Source: Elymus sibiricus (lineage: Eukaryota; Streptophyta; Magnoliopsida; Poales; Poaceae). From it: 64,000 nucleotides of DNA. The notes below the pieces were generated by a model that had not been told where the DNA came from, made no database searches, and was given only the letters and a program-made list of their open reading frames with translations. Shown here piece after piece: positions 53,815 through 64,000 of the stretch. Numbering within the stretch: the stretch's first letter is position 1; each line of letters starts with the position of its first letter. The translations under genes and the position numbers were made by a program. The DNA lies in assembly GCA_039707655.1 (NCBI GenBank), contig CM077676.1:185376936-185440935 (forward strand), read 5' to 3'.

Positions 53815-54960
53815 CAATAGTTGGGTTTCCCGGCTCCTGTGCTTACTCCTTACGTTTCTAATTGTTTGGCTAAGGGTAAAGGGAGAACCACTGCGATTGT
53901 ACTTCTGGTTTAACTGGTCAAGTGCCTCAGTGGAGAAAGCCGAAAACTGACGGTCACAATAAGCGTAAACTGGTCAGCGATCCGATGACTGTGTTAAACT
54001 ATAGATCGATAGAAGTAACCCCGTGTTAAACGATGGGCCTTTCGTAAAATTGGCCGAAGTGTTAATGGCTTGACCTCGGCTGACGCCGAACACTAACCGG
54101 GGGCTAGTAACTAGCCTCCCTAATTTAAGCTCTTATGACTAAGTGAAAGTTATAAAGCCTGGATATCTGATTACCTCGTTTCCACTAACACAACCGCCTC
54201 CGGGCACCGAGACGTCGGCTAAGGGTTGTCTTGTTAGTATGGAAACACCCTGCGTAACATCTACAAAGGGGTGGAAGCCGACGATGGGCCACTTTCAGAT
54301 TACAAACAGTCACAGCAGAGTCCAAATAACATATAGCATAAAGCGTTTGTATTCAATATACAAGCGCTGCCTTCCGTAATCATCGTTATAAAGCCATAAA
54401 TTTGCATCAATTTGACTTAAGATTTTGGCCAAGCTGGGTTACCTTGCTCCTGTGCTTACCCCCTACGTTACTGATTGTTCGGCTAGGGGGTAAAGGGAGC
54501 ACCTCTGTGATTGTTACTACCGGGTCATCCGGGTTCGTACCTCAGACGGGTAAAGCCGAAAGTTAGCTGTCTTAAGAATATAATTGGTCGGCAATGACGA
54601 AAGTGAAAATTTCGGTTCATTAAGACCACAGAGTTCGGGAACTTTCCCCAAACTAAATCCTCAATATTTTCCTCCCACATTGATCGGAAGTGAGGTTTCA
54701 TGATCATGGTCAACATGACAACCCGGGAAAAGGAACTTATAAAGGAACTGTTTTTCCCAGAAGATGTTTCTTACGTTAAATAGTAATATAACATATCTCT
54801 CAGCGTACCATTGTTTATAAAACCGTATGGCCGGATTGCCTTGTTTTCCGTAAATCTTTGCCCTTATAAAGGCTTTATAAAGTAGGAAAACACTCCTTGG
54901 CTACTAGCCGAGGAGGTTGAAGCCAATGGTCGGTCAACAATGTTTTTGTACAATGCGGAT
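53815..54960. repeat. Two diverged copies of the Tat post-pol spacer
   Basis: 53815-53980 and 54425-54600 both resemble 29505-29680. Shared words include GGCTCCTGTG, TTGTTTGGCTA or TTGTTCGGCTA, AAAGGGAG, CTCAG-CGG and AAAGCCGAAA. From 54765 the similarity continues along 29815-29990 (GAAGATGTTTCTTAC, CGGATTGCC, GAGGAGGT-GAAGCC). This ties the non-autonomous element to the Tat element. Confidence 0.75.
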
Positions 54961-55024
54961 TCGAGCATTAATGATGTAAAGTACTTGGATACATAGAATC
55001 ATTGCACATAAATTGTGATTAAAG

Positions 55025-55200
55025 TCAATTCACTCCAGCCCATCTATTAAAGAGTCAAGGGCACAGTCTCGCTGAGACAACCGAGCAGCTGACATGGCGC
55101 TCTCATAATTCCCGTTGGCTTTGATTTCCTTTTCCATCAAACCCCTTGAGGTCGACCTCGGCAAGCTCGGCTTTCACAAGCTCGAACTCCTTTAAGAGAT
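55025..55200 (-). pseudogene. Remnant of the Tat antisense gene 3' end
   Basis: CAGCCCATCTATTAAAGAGTC near 55036 matches the antisense gene's end near 30070 (AGCCCATCTATCAAGG). The minus strand encodes a short Lys/Glu-rich stretch in the right place. Only a fragment survives. Confidence 0.5.
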
Positions 55201-56194
55201 CTTTATTCTTTTGCCAAGGAGTCTATGTCAAACTTAACAAAATTTTGTGTCAAGCACATGTCGATCCTTACTTCGGCCACCAGTGCCCAAATTAAGGCTC
55301 GGGGGCTACTGGGCTTCGCGCTTCTCAAATTACAAGCCATTAAAGGGGTACATCGATCCCCTGATCTGGTGTCCCCCCCCCCTCGACCAGTGGCTCGGGG
55401 GCTACTGCATTGACAATTCAATGCAGAAAATTTAAGTGCAAAACAGTTTCCGAGGAGATTACGATCCTCAGGTTGGTCAGTCGCACCCAACCTGAGTCTC
55501 GAGAACTGCTGCACACCGTGTTTCCGTTCCTAAGTATGCTGCCTCGGACCTATTTTGTGAATCGACCTGAGTCTCAGGGGCTACTGGGATCAGCGGTTTT
55601 ATGTTTTCCTTCAGGTGCATCTCAGATTTTAGGCCGATATACACCTTGAGGGCTACTGGCTATACATCTCGGCAGAGAATAAATTGCACCAAGCAAAAAT
55701 TCCCGAAAAATCAGTCCACGTCCGAGGTGGTACACCACCTCGGAAGCAGTCCGGCATTAAGCTCGACTGCAAGTGGCTGGCTCCATAGAGGACTTTTCCG
55801 GCATTATGCTCGGTTGAAATCCTTCAAACTTTTTTTAGATCGAGGTAATCTATGACACCTCGAATGCCGATCGGCGTTAGAGCTCGGCTGCAAAAAAATA
55901 CCTCGGATGCAGTTCGGTGTTTGAGCTCGGTTGCAAGAGGACACCACTACACGGGGAAAAACTTTGAACCCGAGGTGTGGAGTAAAAAATGACACGGCAT
56001 TGATAAAGGCCAAGAACCTAAAGGGGCTCCTCGGATGCCCGATGTGTGAACTCTTCGGATACACCTCGGCGATCCTCGAGATCGGAGATGCGGATATTTG
56101 TTGAACCAGCTTTGAAGACTGGCGACCGAAGATGAAGAACAATTCAGAAGAACCGAGGAGCGTCCCCAACTTGAAGACCGGTTCAGGGGGCTAC

Positions 56195-56617
56195 TGACGG
56201 TGTCCTGGACTAGGGGGGGGGTACTCACCACGTCGTCTCCCGACCAGTGGGTCGGGCCGAGGACCCCCATGGTGGTTCACTAATGGGCCACTTCGGGCAG
56301 CCCATGATGCATACAAGGGAGATTCTACAAAACTTGGCGCACAAGACAAGGACTCCTCTAAATCCTAGGCCTTCGGTACATTATATAAGCCGAGGCCAGG
56401 CTAGTCAATAGACAACTGATATTCATGAGAACAATCTCGTGGTAGATACATGTACTCTGTACTATCCCCCATATGAATACAATCAAAAGCAGGACGTCGG
56501 GTATTATCTCTTCGAGAGAGCCTGAACCTGGGTAAAATCCGGTGTCCATGTTACCATCGCTCCAAGACGCCTAGCTTAGGACCCCTACTATGAGATATGC
56601 CGGATTTAGAACCTACA
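56195..56617 (+). repeat. 3' LTR of the non-autonomous element
   Basis: 423 bp, partner of 46955-47373. It has a run of nine G near its start where the partner has five. The purine tract TTCAGGGGGCTAC lies directly upstream. Confidence 0.95.
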
Positions 56618-56827
56618 GTCTTCCTCAAGAAACTGGAAGACTAGGGGCAGCCCATTGTGATGCGCCATGGCGTACGGCGAGGTCAGGCTGATTGGAGGCA
56701 TACGATAGGAGAATCGGAGAGGCGGGAGAAGATTGTAGCGAGAGCGGGGAGTGCAACGGTGATTTAAACTGTGGCGCGGGCACCATTAAAAGTGGGTGTG
56801 GTTGGGATGAAGGTGGGTGGCGGAGGC
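56618..56827 (-). pseudogene. Disrupted gene of unknown function, 5' end and promoter
   Basis: ATG at 56666-56668 in a strong context (GCCATGGCG) opens 17 codons starting MAHHNGLPLVFQFL and ending at the GTCTT target duplication (56618-56622). The frame continues at 46949. The 159 bases upstream to 56827 are C-rich on the minus strand, compatible with a 5' UTR or core promoter. They are cut by the Athila-type LTR starting at 56828. No clear TATA box is seen. Confidence 0.5.
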
Positions 56828-58376
56828 TGCTACTTGTAGTCTGCGTTGGTATTTCCCCGAAGAGGAGAGGATGATACAGTACAATAGAGATAAGTATTTC
56901 CCTCAGTTAAGAACCAAGGTTATAAATCCAGTAGGAGAACCAAGCAAAATCCCGTGAACAACACCTACACACAGAAAAGCAAACACTTGCACCCAACGCA
57001 AATAAGAGGGTTGTCAATCCTCTTAGCGGTTACTTGCAAGGATTAAGTTTGATAGAGATAAATTGGTAAACTAAAATACTAATAAAAATAAAAGTAAATA
57101 AATTGCAGCAAGGTATTTTTCGGTTTTTTTATATGATAAAGATAGACCCGGGGGCCATAGTTTTCACTAGAGGCTTCTCTCTCGAGCACAGAAACATACG
57201 GTGGGTAAACAAATTACTGTTGGGCAATTGATAGAAAAGCAAATAATTATGACAGATTCATGGCAATGATCATGTATATAGGCATCACATTCGAGACAAG
57301 TAGACCGACTCCTGCCTGCATCTACTACTATTACTCCACTCATCGACCACTATCCAGCATGCACATAGAGTATTAAGTTAATAAAAACAGAGTAACGCCT
57401 TAAGCAAGATGACATGATATAGAGAAGTAAATTCAAGCAATATGAATAAACCCCATCTCTTTATCCTTAATGGCAACAATACAAATATGTGTCATGTCCC
57501 CTTCTGTCACTGGGATTGAGCACCGCAAGATTGAACCCATCACAAAGCACCTCTCCCATTGCAAGATAAATCAATCTAGTAGGCCAAACCAAATCGATAG
57601 ATCGGAGAGAAATACAAAGCTATATTTAATCATGCATAAAAGAGTTCAGAGAAGACTCAAATATTTCTCATGAATAATCTGATCATAAACTCACAATTCA
57701 TCGGATCCCAACAAACACACCGCAAAAGAAGATTACATCGGATAGAACTCCAAGAACATCAAGGAGAACATGGTATTGAAGATCAAAGAGAGAGAAGAAG
57801 CCATCTAGCTACTAGCTATGGACCCGTAGGTCTGTGGTAAACTACTCACACATCATCGGAAGGGCAGCAAGGTTGATGTAGAAGCTCTCCGTGATCGATT
57901 CCCCCTCCGGCAGAGTACCGAAAAAGGCCTCCAGATGGGATCGCGGAAGAACAGAGGCTTGAGGTGGCGAAAAGGTTTTCTCTTCTGGCTCTCTGTTGGT
58001 TTCCCAATATTTGTGAATTTATAGAAGTGGAATTAGGTCAAACGGAGTCACGTGGGCCCCACAAGGTAACACGGCGCTCCCCCCTAGGGCGCGCCCTGTT
58101 GCCTTGTGAAGCCTCCGTGAGGCTTCTGGCCTCCTCCTGATGCTTCCAAGGTCTCTTTTGTCCAGAAAAAAATCTCTAAAAAGTTTCGTGGCATTTGGAC
58201 TTCATTTGGTACTATTTCTCTGAAAAGCCAAAAACAAGCAGAAAACAGCAACTGGTGGCACTAGGTTAATAGGTTAGTCCCAAAAAATGATATATAATTG
58301 CATATAAAAACATCCAAGATTGATACTATAATAGCATGGAACAATAAAAAATTATAGATACGTTGGAGACGTATCA
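56828..58376 (-). repeat. 3' LTR of the Athila-type element
   Basis: 1549 bp. In plus orientation it starts TGCTACTTGTAGTCTGCGTT and ends TTGGAGACGTATCA. A purine-rich AAGCCTGGGGATGCT (minus strand) abuts its right edge. Confidence 0.95.
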
Positions 58377-58377
58377 A

Positions 58378-58392
58378 GCATCCCCAGGCTTA
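58378..58392 (-). promoter_or_regulatory. Polypurine tract of the Athila-type element
   Basis: On plus, GCATCCCCAGGCTTA one base from the LTR edge (58376). The minus strand reads TAAGCCTGGGGATGC. Near-identical words recur internally at 60519-60534 and 60576-60591. Confidence 0.65.
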
Positions 58393-61161
58393 ATTCCTGC
58401 TCGTCCTCGAGTAGGTAAATGATAAAAACAGAATTTTTGATGTGGAATGCTACCTATCATGTTTCATCATGTAATCTCTTTCTTACGGTATGAATTATAA
58501 AATCCGAATGATTCAAAGCAATAGTCTATAATTCGATATAAAGACATCAATACTCAGGCATACTAGCAAACAATCATGCCTTTCAAAATAAAAATGCTAA
58601 AGAACATTATCCCTACAAAATCATATAATCCTGTCATGCTCCATCTTCTTCACACAAAGTATTTATCATGCACTACCCCAATGACAAGCCGAGCAATTGG
58701 TTCATACTTTTTAACGCGCTTCAGCTTTTTCAACTCCCACTCAATACATGAGCGCAAGCCATGGATATAGCACTATGGGTGGAATAGAGTATGGTGGTAG
58801 AGGTAAATAGGAGAAGTCAAAAATAAGAAGATAGTCTCACATCAATGAGGCTAATCAACGGGCTATGGAGATGCCCATCAATTGATGTCAATGCGAGGAG
58901 TAGGGATTTCCATGCAACGGATGCACTAAGAGCTATAAGTGTATGAAAGCTCAACATGAAAACTAAGTGGGTGTGCATCCAACTTGCTTGCTCATGAAGA
59001 CCTCGGGCATTTGAGGAAGCCCGTCATCAGAATATACAAGCCAAGTTCTATAATGAAAAATTCCCACTAGTATATGAAAGTGACAAAATAGGAGACTCTC
59101 TATATGAAAAACATGGTGCTACTCTGAAGCACAAGTGTGGAAAAGGATAGTAACATTGTCCCTTCTCTCTTTTTCTATCATTTTTTTCATGGCTCTTTTT
59201 CGCCTCCTTTTTTTTAGAACGGTCTCATGGACCTCATCCCCACCTTTTTGAGGACTCATTAGTCTCAACCATTCTTTCCTCACTGGGACAATACTCTAAT
59301 AATGATGATCATCACACCTCTATTTACTTACAACTCAACATTACAACTCGATACAAGAACAAAAATATGACTCTATATGAATGCCTCTGGCAGTGTACCA
59401 GGATGTGCAATGATGCTAGCGTAACATGTATAACAATGATGAACGGTGGCTGAGCCACAAATACTATGTCAGCTATATGATCATGCAAAGCAATATGACA
59501 ATGATGATGTATGTCATAAAAACGGAACGGTGGAAGTTGCATGGCAATATATCTCGGAATGGCTATGGAAATGCCATGATAGGTAGGTATGGTGGCTGTT
59601 TTGAGGAAGATATAAGGAGGCTTATGTGTGATAGAGCGTATCATATCACGGGGTTTGGATGCACCAGCAAAGTTTGCACCAACTCTCGATGTGAGAAAGG
59701 GCAATGCACGGTACCGAAGAGGCTAGCAAATTGCGGAAGGGTGAGAGTGCGTATAATCCATGGACTCACATTAGTCATAAAGAACTCACATACTTATTGC
59801 GAAAGTTTATTAGCCCTCAAATCAAAGTACTACTACGCATGCCCCTAGAGGGATAGATTGGTAGGACAAGGTCCATCGCTCATCCCCGACCGCCACTCAT
59901 AAGGTAGACAATCAATAATAAATCATGCTCCAACTTCTTAGCATAATGACAGATCATACGTGCATGCTTCGGGAATCACAAACCTTAACACAATTATTCT
60001 TACTAAACCACAATCATCTACTAGTACCTCCTCCATATTACCATCTTAATATCACAAAACTATTGCAAGGAATCAGATTTATCATATTCAGTGATCTACA
60101 TGAAAGTTTTTATTATATCCCTCTTGAATACCTATCATATCAGGACCAAATTTATAACCCATGCATATTACCATTGCTATCCATTAGACTCTCAAAAAGA
60201 TATAAGTGAAGCATGATAGTGCAACTATTTCTTTAAAATATAAACACCACCGTGCTCTAAAAGATATAAGTGAAGCACTAGAGCAACTCCCTAGCTCAAA
60301 AGATATAAGTGAAGCACATAGAGTATTCTAACAAATCATGAATAATGTGTGTCCCTCTCAAAAAGGTGTGTTCAGAAAATATGATTGTGAAAAACTAAAA
60401 AGCAAACAAACTATATCACAAGACGCTCAAAGTAAAACACATATCATGTGATGAATAAAAATATAGCTCCAAGTGAGTTACCGATAGATTGTAGACGAAA
60501 GAGGGGATGCCTTCCGGGGCATCCCCAAGCTTAGACGCTTGAGTCTTCCTTGAATATTACCTTGGGGTGCCTTGGGCATCCCCAAGCTTAGGCTCTTGCT
60601 GCTCCTTATTCCTTTATCCATCGTAGTCTCACCCAAAACTTGAAAACTTCAGCACACAAAACTCAACAGAAACCTCGTGAGATCCGTTAGTATAACAAAC
60701 AAATCTTAAACTTTAGGAACTGTAGTAAATTGATTAATTTTTAATATTAGCATAATGCTACTGTAATCCAACTTCTCCATGACTCATACCCCCCGATACG
60801 ATCCATAGATTCATCAAAATAAGCAAACTATGCAACAAAAACAGAATCTGTCTAAAACAGAACAGTCTGTAAAGATCTGAATTATGGTCATACTTCTGTA
60901 ACTCCAAAAATTCTGAAAAATTAGGACAACGTGGAAAATTCATATATAAATTCTGTGTAAAAAATTCAGAAGGTTCGGACACTCCAGCGAAAATTAGAAA
61001 TTCCATCACTGGAATCAAAAGTTTCTGTTTTCAAACAGCATCTATCATACTATTTTCCAAATCATCCCAAAGGCATTACTTGGCACAAACACTAATTAAA
61101 ACATAAAAACACAATCATAACAGAAGCTATAATCATGCAAACACTCAAAAACTTATTTTAT
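58393..61161. other. Mostly non-coding internal region of the Athila-type element
   Basis: No retroviral domain is found on either strand. One plus-strand frame (59426-59848), antisense to the element, is listed separately. Two extra purine-tract words lie at 60519 and 60576. Short repeats of AAAAGATATAAGTGAAGCA occur near 60195, 60260 and 60300. Confidence 0.6.
59426..59848 (+). CDS. Antisense ORF of 140 codons, unknown
   Basis: Opposite to the element's coding strand. It has a Met/Tyr-rich N-terminus and a Cys-containing central part, CFEEDIRRLMCDRAYHITGF then CTSKVCTNSRCEKGQC, with a basic stretch RVRVRI after it. The Cys spacing hints at metal binding, but no family is recognised. It may be chance. 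Comparison with other copies of this abundant family would decide. Confidence 0.25.
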   Translation: MYNNDERWLSHKYYVSYMIMQSNMTMMMYVIKTERWKLHGNISRNGYGNAMIGRYGGCFEEDIRRLMCDRAYHITGFGCTSKVCTNSRCEKGQCTVPKRLANCGRVRVRIIHGLTLVIKNSHTYCESLLALKSKYYYACP

Positions 61162-62606
61162 TCATTGGGTTGTCTCCCAACAAGCTCTTTCTTTATAGCC
61201 ATTAAGATAGGCTTGAGATTTCAATGATGCTCTCATGAGAGATAATAATAGAAACACAAAGAGAGCATCATGAAGTATATGAAAAACACACTTAAGTCTA
61301 ACATACTTCCTATGCATAGGCATTTTATAGGAGAACAAATTACCAAGACAAGCAATCTCTAGCATATGCAAGGAAGAAGAATGGAGCATTAACAATTTGA
61401 ACTTCAAGAGAGGTAATTGAGTAACATGGAAATTTCTACAACCATATTTTCCTCTCTCATAATAATTACATGTAGGATCATAGTCAAATTCAATAATATA
61501 GCTATCATATAAAATATTCTCTTCATGATCCACATGCATAAAAGTTTTATAATCTTCCAAAATAGTGGGATTAACATCAACTAAAGTCATGACCTCTCCA
61601 AGCCCACTTTTATCAAAAAATTCATAAGATTGAACACTCTCCAAAGTAGTGGGATCATTATTACCTAAAGTTGACGCTCTTCCAAACCCACTTTTAATAG
61701 TATTGCAAATTTTATTATCAGTAACATATTCATCATGGGGCTTAAATAAATTTCAAGATCATAAGAAGCATCATCACCCCAATCATGATCATTGCAATAA
61801 GTAGTGCACATAACAAAAATTTTATCCCAAAGCTTGTAGCTTTGCATATCATTAGCACAATTAACATTAATAGAATTTATAATAACATCATTGCAATCAT
61901 GCTTTTTATTCAAGGAGCTATCAAGTATGGGTGCTATAGCAATAATTTCATTTTTAACATAAGGAACTATAGCAAGTTCATCTCTATAAGTATCATTAAT
62001 ATTGGCATCATGGCCATAAGAATAGCAAGCATCACATTCATCAATAGGGGATATTTCAATCGAATCAACGGAATCATAATTATCTATGGATTCATGCATA
62101 TCATTATTTTCTTCCAAAGTAGCAGACATCCTTTCAATAAATTCATTGACATAGGCATTAGGAGCATAGTTTTCATAGCAATATTTAAGTACGACAAAAT
62201 TTTCAGATTTGTAGAGAGTAATATCATACTTTTCAATTAAAGAAGCAACTTCATAAGCACCCTTAAAAGCAACAAATTCTTCAATTTGTTCGATATCATA
62301 GTAACTATAAACACTCTTGGCATAAGAAGATAAGATTTCATTATCATTAAACTCACATAGGTAGGGAAGGTGTTTTTTAGGGTTCTTAGAGAAACAAGTA
62401 AAATCATAAATTTCACATAGATTCCAAGCATAGCATAGCAAACTATTTATTTGATTCCATAAGAGTCTCCCTTTTTGAGACAAACGGTGACGCACAAAAT
62501 GAGCATGCTCATCTAATGATTTTCCCTCAACTAAACTAGTTGGGGTTTCAGCACGAGCACAAATGGATCGAAGATGATCCAAGTAGAAAACCTTAAGGTG
62601 ATCCAT
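61162..62606 (-). pseudogene. Long unknown protein of the Athila-type element, one frameshift
   Basis: The start at 62604-62606 (MDHLKVFYLDHLRSIC) lies about 230 bases after the primer site, where gag would normally be. 313 codons are open to 61665. Near 61740 the coding sense switches frame (KPHDEYV onwards) and continues through NNDPTTLESVQSYEFFDK to TAG at 61162, about 480 residues in all. It is acidic, rich in Asp, Asn, Tyr and Glu in the middle (EENNDMHESIDNYDSVDS), with hydrophobic stretches near the C-terminus (FHILHDALFVFLLLSL). It has no zinc knuckle, protease or polymerase motif. I recognise it as a frame recurring in Triticeae repeats, but its function is unknown. Confidence 0.6.
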
Positions 62607-62835
62607 AGTATCTTAAATTTTTGTTTTACTTTCTATTCTTGATTGTTTGACATGAAGGCAATAAAAGCAAGCAAGCAAGCAAACAAGCAAATAAAAATAT
62701 TTTTCTGTTTTTGTAAAAAAAAATTAGAAGTGGGGGAGATGAAAATGAGAGGCAAATGCAAATAAAAGGCAAATAAAGTAAATGCAAGTGAATGATAATT
62801 TGTGCGAAGGTACTTGATAGATTTTGATGATGTCT

Positions 62836-62852
62836 CCCCGGCAACGGCGCCA
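62836..62852 (-). promoter_or_regulatory. Primer binding site (Asp-tRNA type)
   Basis: TGGCGCCGTTGCCGGGG on the minus strand, 11 bases from the LTR edge at 62864. This is the primer-site type of Athila-like gypsy elements. Confidence 0.75.
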
Positions 62853-62863
62853 GAAATTCTTCC

Positions 62864-64000
62864 TGCTACTTGTAGTCTACGTTGGTATTTCCCCGAAGAG
62901 GAGAGGATGATGCAGTACAGCAGAGATAAGTATTTCCCTCAGTTAAGAATCAAGGTTATCAATACAGTAGGAGAACCAAGCAAAATCCCGTGAACAGCAC
63001 CTACATACAGAAAAGCAAACACTTGCACCCAACGCAAATAAGAGGGTTGTCAATCCTCTTAGCGGTTACTTGCAAGGATTAAGTCTGATAGAGATAAATT
63101 GGTAAACCAAAATACTAATAAAAATAAAAGTAAATAAATTGCAGCAAGGTATTTTTAGGTTTTTTTATATGATAAAGATAGACCCGGGGGCCATAGTTTT
63201 CACTAGAGGCTTCTCTCTCGAGCACAGAAACATACGGTGGGTAAACAAATTACTGTTGGGCAATTGATAGAAAAGCAAATAATTATGACGGATTCATGGC
63301 AATGATCATGTATATAGGCATCACGTCCGAGACAAGTAGACCGACTCCTGCCTGCATCTACTACTATTACTCCACTCATCGACCGCTATCCAGCATGCAT
63401 CTAGAGTATTAAGTTAATAAAAACAGAGTAACGCCTTAAGCAAGATGACATGATGTAGAGAAGCAAATTCAAGCAATATGAATAAACCCCATCTTTTTAT
63501 CCTTAATGGCAACAATACAAATACATGTCATGTTCCCTTCTGTCACTGGGATTGAGCACCGCAAGATTGAACCCATCACAAAGCACCTCTCCCATTGCAA
63601 GATAAATCAATCTAGTAGGCCAAACCAAATTGATAGATCGGAGAGAAATAGAAAGCTATATTTAATCATGCATAAAAGAGTTCAGAGAAGACTCAAATAT
63701 TTCTCATGAATAATCTGATCATAAACTCACAATTCATCGGATCCCAACAAACACACCGCAAAAGAAGATTACATCGGATAGAACTCCAAGAACATCAAGG
63801 AGAACATGGTATTGAAGATCAAAGAGAGAGAAGAAGACATCTAGCTACTTGCTACGGACCCGTAGGTCTGTGGTAAACTACTCACACATCATCGGAAGGG
63901 TAGCAAGGTTGATGTAGAAGCCCTCCGTGATCGATTCCCCCTCCGGCAGAGTACCGGAAAAGGCCTCCAGATGGGATCGCAGAAGAATAGAGGCTTGCGG
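62864..64000 (-). repeat. 5' LTR of the Athila-type element, truncated by the window end
   Basis: Near-identical to 56828-57965 with scattered substitutions, and runs into the right edge of the window. A 67-codon ORF occurs at the same place in both LTRs. That is expected from LTR identity and does not indicate a gene. Confidence 0.92.

Larger units (their letters stand above)
46955..56617 (+). mobile_element. Non-autonomous LTR retrotransposon with Tat-like ends
   Basis: LTRs 46955-47373 (419 bp) and 56195-56617 (423 bp) start TGACGGTGTCCTGGACTAGG. The target duplication GTCTT is at 46950-46954 and 56618-56622. I count 18 substitutions plus one 4-G indel between them, about 4.3 percent. No gag, RT, RNase H or integrase is present. 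The internal DNA shares the post-pol spacer of the Tat element (two diverged copies at 53815-54960) and remnants of the antisense gene's 3' end (about 55015-55200). It is probably a deletion derivative that moves using Tat proteins. A 4.2-kb solo LTR (49276-53483) is nested inside. Confidence 0.92.
56828..64000 (-). mobile_element. Athila-type (Sabrina/Fatima-like) non-autonomous LTR retrotransposon, right end off-window
   Basis: 3' LTR 56828-58376 and start of the 5' LTR at 62864 (1137 bp visible), in minus orientation. The left target duplication should be GAGGC (56823-56827); its partner is beyond the window. The primer site TGGCGCCGTTGCCGGGG (minus, 62836-62852) is the Asp-tRNA-type site used by Athila-like elements. 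The internal 4.5 kb has no gag, protease, RT or integrase, only one long frame of unknown function (61162-62606). It belongs to the same LTR family as the solo LTR at 9182. Confidence 0.88.

Noticed and set aside
57470..57673. 67-codon frame present in both Athila-type LTRs (also 63506-63709)
   Set aside because: Both are the same LTR position; identity is due to LTR duplication at insertion.

Overview
This is nuclear DNA of a large-genome grass, most likely a Triticeae species (wheat, Aegilops or barley group). The case rests on intron-split plant genes, Stowaway MITEs with CTCCCTCCGT ends, a CACTA element with GGCCCA-rich subterminal repeats, and nested Ty3/gypsy elements with TG...CA LTRs and 5-bp target duplications. 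No rRNA, tRNA or prokaryotic feature is visible.

Layout. 1-3582 (minus strand) holds the six 5'-most exons of an alanyl-tRNA synthetase gene; the rest lies left of the window. Only 46 bases upstream of its start codon sits a 1338-bp element with Stowaway-like ends and its own two-exon gene (3629-4966). A decayed copy of synthetase exon 1 plus upstream flank follows (6286-6939) and preserves the unoccupied insertion site. 6940-8272 is the truncated 3' end of a Tat-lineage gypsy element. A CACTA terminus starts at 8273; its subterminal repeats are split by a 1.48-kb solo LTR (9182-10657). It is followed by two decayed minus-strand accessory genes of En/Spm-CACTA type (11307-14324 and about 17779-20607), rich in tandemly duplicated introns and exons. 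20.6-23.8 kb holds a pyrimidine-rich tandem repeat and two foldback structures.

23803-46342 is a Tat-lineage gypsy element (494-bp LTRs, TSD ATGAT) with a decayed pol that includes a second RNase H, and an antisense gene. A 12.5-kb Tekay-type chromovirus (32666-45174, 3.4-kb LTRs, TSD TTGAA) has inserted into that antisense gene. 46955-56617 is a non-autonomous element built from Tat-like ends (TSD GTCTT), which itself received a 4.2-kb solo LTR of a Tekay relative (49276-53483, TSD GATCG). From 56828 to beyond the window end is a minus-strand Athila-type non-autonomous element with a long ORF of unknown function.

The 46955 element interrupts codon 17 of a short minus-strand reading frame (56668 to 46374). 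The Tat element abuts the 3' end of that frame, and the Athila-type element lies in its promoter. Apart from the synthetase, and possibly the gene inside the Stowaway-ended element, every coding region is transposon-derived or disrupted. TSDs were read directly. Lineage names rest on domain motifs and recognition, without database searches.
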